From contig QRDG01000064.1 of assembly GCA_012064385.1 (NCBI GenBank), positions 79,520 to 143,519 of the forward strand: 64,000 nt of DNA, read 5' to 3'. Made by a program: the position numbers and the translations under genes. Under the pieces are notes generated by a model. The model was given only the letters and a program-made list of their open reading frames with translations, ran no database searches and was not told the origin of the DNA. Shown piece after piece: positions 55,627 through 64,000 of this stretch; position 1 is the stretch's first letter; every line of letters starts with the position of its first letter. Source of the stretch: Puccinellia tenuiflora (Eukaryota; Streptophyta; Magnoliopsida; Poales; Poaceae).

Positions 55627-57936
55627 ACTAGCACACATGCCCGTGCGTTGCAACGGGAGAAAAAAGCTTATAACGAACATGATTGAAAAGGAGAATTGTG
55701 TCGACAGAACTAATGCAGGCATGTATGTTTTACAACACCCAGTTCTTCTCATTCTCCCAATCTCCCTACTAAGGAAAATTTTCCCCATCATATAAGACAT
55801 GGATTATTCCACGGAATGAAATTGGATGAGCAACACATGGATTATTCCCAAGATTGAAGAAGATTTTACCATGCATACTATCTCTCCTCTGACCATGTGC
55901 GTGTATGATTTGTTGAGAAACAAACGTTCATGTTTTCACCCTTTTTCATACATTCATTTTATATTTATTTCATTCAAATGTACTCATATAATCTGACAAT
56001 GTTAAAAGATCAAAATGTTTGATCAATTTCACTGTTTAGATAAGAGGACGAAATTAAAAATTAAAAACAGATCGGGAGAGAATAAATTAGTCTTTGCACA
56101 AGGAAAAATTAATTGACCTGGTGATCAAATAAGCAAGAAAAAAGTATAAGCATCAGCAAAATTCCCTACTTTTCGTGTCAACTTAGGTGTCAGCAAGAGA
56201 AGAAACAATATATACTTTCAAAAATATATTCTTAGTCAAGGAACCAACCAAATTCCCCACATTATTGGCCTGCCATGGCGGAAGTTCACTATATCAACAT
56301 GAAACCATCTAAGAATGAAGTAGAAACTCCACCAAGCTCCCATCCAGCAACTCCGTTCTCAGACGACACGGTTGCACTATTGAACATTCACATAGATTAT
56401 ATATATGTATGACCATGCGATGCCGTAGAAAAAAACCTGCAAAGCTGCAACATGACAATTATTCAGCATCTGAAAACACGGTGTGCTATAATAATCATCG
56501 GCAAGTAAATAACAGAGAATATTTAGTAAGAGGCTGTTACATGAGTGCATCCTCCTAACAGCCTAACAATAAGTCGCATCTCCTGAGCAAATATTGGACC
56601 AAGAATTGGCAGTACAGTTAGCTGCATTTACCCCCTCGAATAAGTGCAGTCGCATGTCCTCGTCACATGCAGAATCACCATGAAGTACATGGTCAGCTCC
56701 ATGTTTTTGGTGTCGGCTGCTTCATGCCCCTGTTAAGTTCGCGTTGATCAACTCCACGAGAAGTCGTTTGCAATTTAAGTTGCATCAGAGGAGACAACAC
56801 TAATTAATCCACATTTGATTTTCCTTGAGGGATTTATCGAGCAGATGAAGCCCAAGAAAACGTACTTCCTCCTTGACCCCACTCGAGACGCCCATCTGTG
56901 AGGTATAGCATGATGTGTAACACGAGGTTGGCCTTCTCCTACACTGCCATCGTGAGCAGAATAGCTCCAGGCACGCACAAAGGAGATCCAGAGGCCATTA
57001 GAGGAGAGGTGCTCCTGCTGAGATACGCCGCGCTTTTCTGGGGCGACGTTGACGAAGCCCGTCCAAAGGCAATAGATCTGGGCGGCGATGGGAGAAGCCG
57101 GGCTGACGACGCTACAGCAGGTAGCCGAGTGCGGCGACACTGGAGTGGGTATCCGGGTGCGGCCGCGCTGTAGATGGCAGCAGCGGTGTTGCAGGGAACC
57201 GTTCCAGACGGCCACGGCGGCGGTGGTGCATCATTTTTATCTGAAAACGAGCGGTCGGTAAAAAACGGTGGTAGCTCAGATTCATCCCTCTTCGGTCTTA
57301 GCTATGAGCTCCATCAATCCAACCTATAGATTTTGCTTCGCAAGATCGTGCCTGAGGGAGCTCGCCCCTGTCTCGAAGCAACATCCGGTGGTCATCGGGA
57401 TCTGTCGGAGAGCCCCTGACACGAAGCAACAACCGGTCATGGGGATCGGTCTGCAGAGAGGTTGATCTGGCCGTCAGGTGCTTGATCCGCTCGCCGGAGT
57501 GCTCGATCTGGTTATCGTGGACCTCGTTGGAGGCTCGGTCAGGTCGTCATGCTATTCGATCTGGCTTCCTTGGCGCGATGTCGCGAGCATCTATCGGCAG
57601 CTTATATATCTTAGCAATCGAATCGAGTCCCTAACAATGTCCTCTTGTTTGGATCGATCGAGGTCCTCAGGGCGTGGTTCTGTTCTGCACGAAATCGTGT
57701 TTGTTTCGGAGTCCACTCCTGTCCTCCCGCCTGGATCCGACCCCGTTTGACCGGATTGGGGATCGAAGGGCCGGGTGGGAGGAGAAGACGCAAGTATTTT
57801 CAGTTTTTTTTGGTACGAACCGTTGCGTGGCAAAAGAGCAGTATTATGGGGACTTGGTGGGAGGGTAAAACGGTAAAAAGAGGACGGACCAAACCAAACC
57901 GCGGAAGCTTGATTGCTTTTATTATTAGGTATAGAT
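55627..57936. mobile_element. Unclassified element with CCCGTGCGTTGCAACGGG end
   Basis: It starts CTAGCACACATGCCCGTGCG, including the self-complementary GTTGCAAC, and ends GATTGCTTTTATTATTAGGT. Both are widely repeated signatures in grass genomes. The interior has short open frames on both strands (for example 56775-57215 minus) without a recognised domain. Limits and class are uncertain. Confidence 0.4.
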
Positions 57937-58962
57937 TACTGCTATATGATAACGTGCTAAAAGACGATGCATTAGTACAGGACTTAGATTCGGCCGATGG
58001 GAGAGCCCCTTTTTTTTTTTTTTTTTTTTTTGCACCGAATCCCCGGGATGCCTAGCGGTGTCCTTTTACTTATATTTTCAAAGGAGAAGATCGGTTATAA
58101 CGTCTCGTACGTTGAGATGTCAGGCTTTTTGCCATAATCTCTGCAGAGCTGGGACGTGCTTGCGGATCGACAGTAGTGACAGTGATCGGGCGCGGAACTG
58201 ATACGATGTGATCTGCTAGGGTTCGCGTAATGGATATTGCTAACTGTGTAAAGCTCAACTCAACGTCACACTGAGTACTGACAGCAGGGTGCTTATTTTC
58301 TAACACGGCCGGTCTTTGGTGCTTCTACTCCACGCCGGATCCTCATGGTCATAGGTGCAGCTCCCGTCCGCATGGAATAAAGAGAGACGTGACTGGCTAA
58401 TGGAGCAGCATGCGTCCTTCTCCTTTACGCGTGCGTTAGTTTTTAGTTAGTTAAAAAGCAAATTTCTTGTTAGGTAGATCTTTGAACAGATCAGAAAACC
58501 TTGCTTGCGTCCAATCTAGTAGTTGTTGCGCCCGCCATATAAAGGTCTAGGCCATCGGCCATTGTAAATCATGTTAACTGGAATTTGGGCGACACTAACA
58601 AATAGAAAAACGCAACCTGCATGCAGGATTTTCTTGTTGCTTGGCGTGTGGAGTTGATCCGAAGATGTTATCGTGGCTTCTACGCCTACCGATCCCTGAC
58701 AGCCTAGTACAACTTGGTACTGTCGTTCGATCTGAACCTTTTCGTGAACTATAATGAAACGTCAGGCCGGCATCACATGCTAATTAACTTCTCGCTAGCT
58801 AGGTAATGTCTCATTACAGATTAAATAGTTACGACGATTTACTTTTCTTATCCAATCAAATCTCTAGACGCATACTCATGGGGGAACTGTTGACAGCGAT
58901 CTTTACATTAGCCACTGCAACAAGATTCACATCACCTGCAGCAAGCCAGCAAGGACCACTAG
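57937..58962 (+). other. Intergenic region upstream of the BBE-like gene
   Basis: It contains a 22-base T run (58010-58031) and otherwise no recognised repeat. The last few hundred bases are presumably the promoter of the gene at 59022. Confidence 0.45.
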
Positions 58963-58969
58963 TATATAT
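58963..58969 (+). promoter_or_regulatory. TATA box of the BBE-like gene
   Basis: TATATAT lies 53 bases before the ATG, a normal spacing for a short plant leader starting near 58995. Confidence 0.6.
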
Positions 58970-59021
58970 GTGAGCTTCGGCTAGATAGTTCAAGCACAGC
59001 CCCTAATTGCGAGAAGCAAAA

Positions 59022-60614
59022 ATGTCTCTGCTCAAACGCTTAGCGCTCGCGTTCTTTGTGAGCTGCCTGACATGCCAGCTGATCTCGGTTCCTTCCCTAG
59101 CTTCCTCTGATGACTTCCTCCAATGCCTAAGGGGGAGGATACCTAGCGAGCTGGTGTACGCGCAGGGCTCGAGCCACTTCACCGACGTGTTGGTCGCATA
59201 CATCAAGAACCCCATGTTCTACACCAACACCACGGTGAGGCCGATCAGCATCGTGACGCCTACCCACTCCTGCCACGTCCAGGCCGCCGTCATCTGCGGC
59301 CGCTGGCACGGCGTGCGCCTCCGCGTGCGCAGCGGCGGCCACGACTACGAGGGCCTGTCGTACCGGTCGGTGCGTCCCGAGGTGTTCGCGGTGGTCGACC
59401 TCGCCAGGCTCCGCTCCATCAGCGTCAACGATTACGAGTCCACGGCCTGGGTCGACTCCGGCGCCACCATCGGGGAGCTCTACTACGCCATCGCGAAGAA
59501 CAACTCCCGGCTCGCGTTCCCGGCCGGCGAGTGCCCGACCCTCGGCGTGGGCGGCCACTTCAGCGGCGGAGGCGTCGGCATGCTGATGCGCAAGTACGGC
59601 CTCTCCGTCGACCAGGTCCTCGACGCCAAGCTAGTCAACGCCAAGGGGGAGCTGCTCGACAGGGCCGGCATGGGGGAGGACCTCTTCTGGGCCATCCGTG
59701 GCGGCGGCGGCGGGAGCTTCGGCATCGTGCTCTCGTGGAAGATCCAGCTCGTGCAGGTCCCGCCGACGGTGACGGTGCTCAGCATCGGGAAGACGCTCGA
59801 CCAGGGCGCCATTGACATCCTTACGAGATGGCAGGAGGTGGGGCCATCGCTCCCCGACGAGCTCACCATGAGGGTGAAAGTGCAGGGGCAGGAGGCCATG
59901 TTCCTGGCCGTGTACCTCGGCACGTGCAGCTCGCTGGTGGCCACGCTGGGCCACCAGTTCCCGGAGCTCAACATGACGAGCGCCGACTGCCGGTCCATGA
60001 CCTGGCTCGAGTCCGCGGCCCTGTCGTACGGCAGCCTGGCGAAGACCGGCACGCTGGAGGAGGTGCTCCTGAGCAGGGCCAGCAGCCTGGCCTACTACGC
60101 CAAGATCAAGTCCGACTACGTCCGGCGCCCCATCTCCAGCTGCGCGTGGAAGAACATCTTCTCCTGGTTCAAGAAGGACGGCGCCGGGTACATCATGCTG
60201 GAGCCCCACGGCGGGTTCATGGGCAGCGTCCCCGCCACCGCCACGCCGTACCCTCACCGGAGAGGCGTGCTGTACATCATCCAGTACATCGTGTTCTGGC
60301 AGGGCGACGGTGGCGCCGCCCCGACGACCTGGCTGGACGGCTTCTACAGCCTCATGGGGAATTACGTGAGCAAGAACCCGAGGCAGGCGTACGTCAACTT
60401 CCGGGACCTGGACATCGGCCAGAACACGGTGGGCAACGACGTCAGTACGTTCGAGAGCGGCCAGACTTGGGGCGAGCGGTACTTCATGGGCAACTACCGG
60501 AGGCTCGCGGCGGTGAAGTCCGCCGTGGATCCCACCGACTACTTCAGAAACGAGCAGAGCATCCCGCCGTACGTGACCGCGCAAACAACAACGCAGGTCA
60601 GCAGTGTTGCATGA
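59022..60614 (+). CDS. Berberine bridge enzyme-like FAD-linked oxidoreductase, intronless
   Basis: 530 residues, uninterrupted, from ATG 59022 to TGA 60612-60614; an upstream in-frame TTG at 59007 is not the start. An N-terminal secretion signal (LALAFFVSCLTCQLISVPSLA) suggests an apoplastic or vacuolar enzyme. The FAD-binding PCMH domain (about residues 70-250) has the His of RSGGHDYEG and the Cys of GECPTLGVGGH, which in this family attach FAD covalently at two points. The BBE C-terminal domain ends with WGERYFMGNYRRL, VKSAVDPTDYF and NEQSIPP. Family members oxidise alcohols or alkaloid-type and carbohydrate substrates with O2; the substrate here is unknown. Strong third-position GC bias is usual for intronless grass genes. 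It stands alone among repeats. Function as an active enzyme is inferred from the intact motifs. Confidence 0.95.
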   Translation: MSLLKRLALAFFVSCLTCQLISVPSLASSDDFLQCLRGRIPSELVYAQGSSHFTDVLVAYIKNPMFYTNTTVRPISIVTPTHSCHVQAAVICGRWHGVRLRVRSGGHDYEGLSYRSVRPEVFAVVDLARLRSISVNDYESTAWVDSGATIGELYYAIAKNNSRLAFPAGECPTLGVGGHFSGGGVGMLMRKYGLSVDQVLDAKLVNAKGELLDRAGMGEDLFWAIRGGGGGSFGIVLSWKIQLVQVPPTVTVLSIGKTLDQGAIDILTRWQEVGPSLPDELTMRVKVQGQEAMFLAVYLGTCSSLVATLGHQFPELNMTSADCRSMTWLESAALSYGSLAKTGTLEEVLLSRASSLAYYAKIKSDYVRRPISSCAWKNIFSWFKKDGAGYIMLEPHGGFMGSVPATATPYPHRRGVLYIIQYIVFWQGDGGAAPTTWLDGFYSLMGNYVSKNPRQAYVNFRDLDIGQNTVGNDVSTFESGQTWGERYFMGNYRRLAAVKSAVDPTDYFRNEQSIPPYVTAQTTTQVSSVA

Positions 60615-61368
60615 GGGAGAGCCGATCAAGGATCGAGATCAGTTTCCTTTCCCGAGTTTAAACAATTATCAAGTCGCTAGTAAGAAGGTTTGCTTTCCTG
60701 GAGTGCTGACATGCATGTTGGTGATCGTGATCGAGGATGTGCGTGCTTATTATCATCAAGTATTCAAGTAGTGTGCTTTCTAAGCTTGCCCCATGTTTCT
60801 TAATGCTCGACCTGCGCAAAATTTGATATCGGTGACTGCACAAAAACGTAGGCACTCTACTTTTACTTATGAACCACGGAAGAGTTGACAATCATGCAAG
60901 AAGTGCATGTCAGTTAACGAGCGCAATTGCACCATGGTCTGTTCTAGCAAAGCAATGGTTAAGCGAGCGGAGCTAGCATCCTCGACATCGATCATGGGTA
61001 GCGATTGACAATTTGCAAGAGAACCCATTCCACTAAACGCACAGGTGCGCCTAAGAGAAGTAGAGAAGAGATTGCCTGCAGCCACTGAATTAGAGTCTTC
61101 CGCTTCCCTCGACACAGTGGCGCCGGAGCCAGGATTTTCAGATTGGGTATGCGGATCGAGTTTAAACTTTATTTGGCTTAGACGAGAATAATTTATTATT
61201 TTCTACAGAAAATTTGAGAATTTTGAATCAGTGATACGGAGTACAATGGACCTAGCATCCTTTGGAGCAAAACGATTTTGGGATATTCATATACCTCTCG
61301 ACATGTCTGGGATATGCTATCCGAGTTCAACTGTGTCAGCCTTGATAATTCAAGGGAATATGGCGTAT
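60615..61368 (+). other. Downstream flank of the BBE-like gene
   Basis: Includes the 3' UTR. I could not choose a poly(A) signal with confidence. No repeat or second gene recognised before the CACTA end at 61369. Confidence 0.4.
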
Positions 61369-62489
61369 CACTAGTAGAAAAAACCTTACCCGTGACGCAC
61401 CTAAATTGCCTACCCGTGGCGCATCATGGTGCGTCACGGCTACCGCGTCACTGGTAATATTTACCAGTGGCGCACCGGGCTGATGCGCCACTCGTAAATG
61501 TTACATATCTGTGGCGCACGGATCGGAGAAGATGCGCCACTAGTAAGCATTTTTTAATTTAAAAAAATTCGGTCGTGGCCGGCCGGATGTGCATCGCGTC
61601 AGATCCGCCCACACACCTTGTTCACGATGATGGCCAGATGCGACCCGGCGGCGGAGGAGAGCTCGGGTGATGCCGGATGCGACCCGCCGTCTGCACTCCC
61701 TGCCTAAACGCCGGCGCGCGCCCCTCCGATCCTCCCCGTGTGGTCTTTTCTTCCCTTCGAGGCATGTGAGGTTGGGGCAGTGCCAGTGGTGTGGGAGGGA
61801 GCCGGAGAGGTTGGCGTTGAAGGGGTGAGGCGTCGAGGCGGGAGAGGCGGTCCATGTGGTAGATGACCACGGGAGCTCGGAGGGGGAGCGGCCGGTGGTG
61901 AGCGGGGTGTTCGTGACGGAGAGCTCCGTGCGGTTGACGAGGCGGGAGAGCCACACGTCGTAGAGGCGGCGCAGCACCGCGGTGGAGGAGAAGTCGAGGA
62001 GCTGCACCGGCGTGAGGAGACGCGGCAGCGCGACCGAGCAGTCGAGGAAGACGAGCGTGCAGAGCGACGGCGCGAGCACCTCGAGCGCGGCCGGCGAGAC
62101 GGAGGTGGCGTCGTCACAGGACGCGGCCACGGTGCCGTCCGCGTCGCAGGGGTCGGCGGCCTTTCTTCCCTTCTCGCTCGGACGAGAGGCGGAGAGGGAG
62201 GGGATCAGAGTGGGAGTTGGACGAGAGGGATGATAAGGAGGAGAGAGAGTCAGGGGAGGAAAAATAACGAGTGGTGGGGAGGGCTTGTGGGAGAGGATAA
62301 GGAGGAGAGAGACACGGAGGAAAAAGAAATAAGAAATGTCGTTTATTAGTGGCGCATCAAAATAGGGTACGCCACAGGTAAGCCGCTTCTTTTCGGGGCA
62401 CATTTTACTAGTGGCGCATGGGGTCTTGATGCGCCACGGGTAGGGAAATACCAGTGGCGCATCAGTCCATGGTGCTCCACTGGTAAGGT
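61369..62489. mobile_element. CACTA element 2, right terminus missing
   Basis: It begins CACTAGTAGAAAAAACC, a canonical grass CACTA end. Subterminal GTGGCGCA/TGCGCCAC repeats follow at both ends (61375-61535 and 62345-62480). The right side shows the inward part of the inverted repeat (CCACTGGTAAGGTT, 62476-62489) and then breaks off into unrelated DNA, so the outer TIR bases are lost. The GC-rich middle (61620-62230) has long minus-strand open frames that may be captured gene DNA; the family is not recognised. Confidence 0.75.
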
Positions 62490-62659
62490 TCCAGCACCCC
62501 GGTCAGCACGGCCTCTCAAACCATTGACCCATGCAGAAGACATCAAACTTCTTAAGGAGACATATGTGTTCCCAGCATTCTTACCCGAGTTTGAACTCTC
62601 AATAGAACTTATTTTCCCGCTCAAACTATTTGCCTACCAAACTGCTCTATGGTGACATT
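62490..62659. other. Unassigned junction DNA
   Basis: Short segment between the broken CACTA end and the Copia fragment; nothing recognised. Confidence 0.35.
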
Positions 62660-63480
62660 GCAGTTGTCTGAACCGACAAAACCGCTCTCGAAATTTGATG
62701 CTCTATGGCGAAAGGCTTCAAGCAAAGATATAGCATTGACTACGAAGATACTTTCAGTCATGTAGTTAAGACTGTCACTATTCCCTTGGTTCTCTCCATT
62801 GTCGTGTCGAGACGATGGAATTTGAGACAACTAAATGTACATAACGCATTCTCGCATGGTGTTCTGAAATAAGAGGTGTACATGAGATAACCGCCAGGTT
62901 TTGAGAATAAAATTATACCATCGTATGCATGTGAACTTGCCAAAGCTTTGTATGGCCTAAAACAAACTCCAAGGGCATGGTATTCTAGATTAACATTAAA
63001 TTATTTAATCTTGGATTTGTGTCTTCCAAGGCGGATACATCTTTGTTCATCTACAACAAGTCTGGTATAATTATTTTCATGCTAGTTTACGTTGACGGTA
63101 TTACTGTAACTATCTCTTCTCAAATCGTTATTATAGCACTTGCTGAAAGATTTATGCTCTCACATGCTCTTAAGGATTTGGAAGATTTACACTTCTTTCT
63201 AGGAATTAAAGTGAAGAAAGTCATCGATGGAGTAGTTCTGAAACAGCAAAACGTGCAACTGAGTTGCAGAAAAGATTTGGCATGCAAGTTTGTAAACCCT
63301 CACCAACACCTCTCTCTACGACCAAAAAATTGTCTGCCCATCAAGGTGAATTTTTAGGACAGGAGAACATCACAAAGTACAGAAGTATTGTTGGAGGACT
63401 TCAGTACTTAACTCTCACGAGGGCTGACATTGCTTTTTCTGTGAAGATACAACTTTATGTTGGACATCTGCTAAGAGAAT
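62660..63480 (+). pseudogene. Degenerate Ty1/Copia reverse transcriptase fragment
   Basis: Recognisable Copia RT segments occur in sequence: [20 protein letters not shown] (62708-62767), [32 protein letters not shown], then the catalytic region as LVYVDGI (63083-63103) where the usual second Asp is Gly, and DLEDLHFFLGIKV. Two stops (62869-62871 and 62887-62889) and a frameshift near 63260 break it. LTRs and other domains are absent. It is an old dead fragment. Confidence 0.8.
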
Positions 63481-64000
63481 TTTGAGATATATTCAGTATA
63501 TTTCGAGTGTTGGGTTGTCCTTCAGTAAGTCATCATCTTTCTTGGTGACTTTGGCGGCGCTCCCAGTAGCGCGTGGCTTGGAATTGAGGATCTGGAATTC
63601 GGCCTCGAAATTCCCTTGTTTGGATGCGTACAGAATTGAGGTTCGAAAATAAAAATCAATTCTGAGTTGGCCTCCATCATACGCGAACCGTCCCACACCA
63701 ATTCCGAGCCTGCATCCTCGGAATCGCACGGAATTGACCTCCCGCCCCACGTACCGCTTCGTCTCGAGAGCGAAACAGAGCGTCCTCTTGTTTCTCCTCG
63801 GCTCCCTCCTATGACCGCGGCAAACGAACCGGCAGCGACGGCGCCCGTACGCTCTCCCTCCTTCGTCCTCTTCCTTCTTCCTCACCGCCATACTCCCCCA
63901 CTCACCATCCTCCTCCAGTTTCTGGTCGTCGGACAGCCATCTATCCCCTCCCGTGCCGACCCGTAACCCTAGATCGATGCTGATTGCTGTTGGGAAACCC
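63481..64000. other. Unassigned right end of the window
   Basis: The GC content rises and the sequence becomes CT-rich from about 63770. That could be the leader of a gene beginning beyond the window. The open frames at 63493-63891 (minus) and 63667-63966 (plus) are not recognised. Confidence 0.35.

Noticed and set aside
54773..55631. Several overlapping GC-rich plus-strand open frames
   Set aside because: They overlap in different frames, lack recognised domains and lie in an LTR-like non-coding repeat.
56775..57215. 146-codon minus-strand open frame
   Set aside because: No domain or splice context; it lies inside a repeated element whose interior is usually non-coding.
59007..59021. Upstream TTG extension of the BBE-like protein
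   Set aside because: Plant nuclear genes start at ATG. The ATG at 59022 gives a normal secretion signal directly at the N-terminus.
59631..60629. 332-codon minus-strand open frame opposite the BBE-like gene
   Set aside because: It is a shadow of GC-rich third codon positions and shows no domain.

Overview
This is nuclear DNA of a grass, most likely a Triticeae species (wheat, barley, Aegilops or rye group). The signs are a spliced plant ARF-GEF gene with a GC-rich monocot first exon, grass-type Stowaway and Tourist MITEs, CACTA elements, grass-specific DUF1618 genes, and Triticeae-style solo LTRs nested in other retrotransposons. I saw no bacterial or organellar features and recognised no RNA genes. 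Species assignment is inference.

Layout. (1) 1757-12076 (+): an 11-exon BIG-type Sec7 ARF-GEF. Its splice sites are conserved but two small indels break the frame. (2) 12.1-20.6 kb: a small copied piece of the BIG 3' end, a LINE 3' end, and a complete but mutated 5.7-kb Ty3/Gypsy chromovirus with 331-bp LTRs. (3) 20.8-39.75 kb: one DUF1618 gene (minus strand) blown apart by a MITE, a solo LTR with an exact 5-bp target duplication, and a 15.9-kb CACTA element with a TCG target duplication. Taking out the solo LTR and the CACTA element restores an uninterrupted reading frame. The CACTA element carries captured pieces of host genes: an RNFT1-like RING/transmembrane protein and the meiotic crossover gene HEI10. 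It has itself been invaded by a gag-only large LTR element (which holds another solo LTR) and by the 3' part of a Tat-type Gypsy element with an antisense ORF. (4) 39.9-43.5 kb: MITEs, a LINE RNase H tail, and a second copy of the BIG 3' end split by a third solo LTR. (5) 44.3-46.0 kb: an inverted duplication of about 0.8 kb per arm around a Copia gag-like fragment. (6) 47.1-48.2 kb: a Harbinger-like element. (7) 48.4-49.7 kb: a second DUF1618 copy, frameshifted and truncated at its 5' end. (8) 49.7-58 kb: a Tat-type Gypsy 5' LTR plus gag, then long non-coding repeats. (9) 59022-60614 (+): an apparently intact intronless berberine-bridge-enzyme-like oxidase. (10) 61.4-63.5 kb: a truncated CACTA element and a degenerate Copia reverse transcriptase.

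The order BIG(+) / DUF1618(-) / BIG 3' end(+) / DUF1618(-) suggests an old tandem segmental duplication later inflated by transposons. The only gene that looks functional as written is the BBE-like oxidase; BIG would be functional only if its two frameshifts are sequencing errors. The most unusual object is the multi-gene-capturing CACTA element with HEI10 exons.
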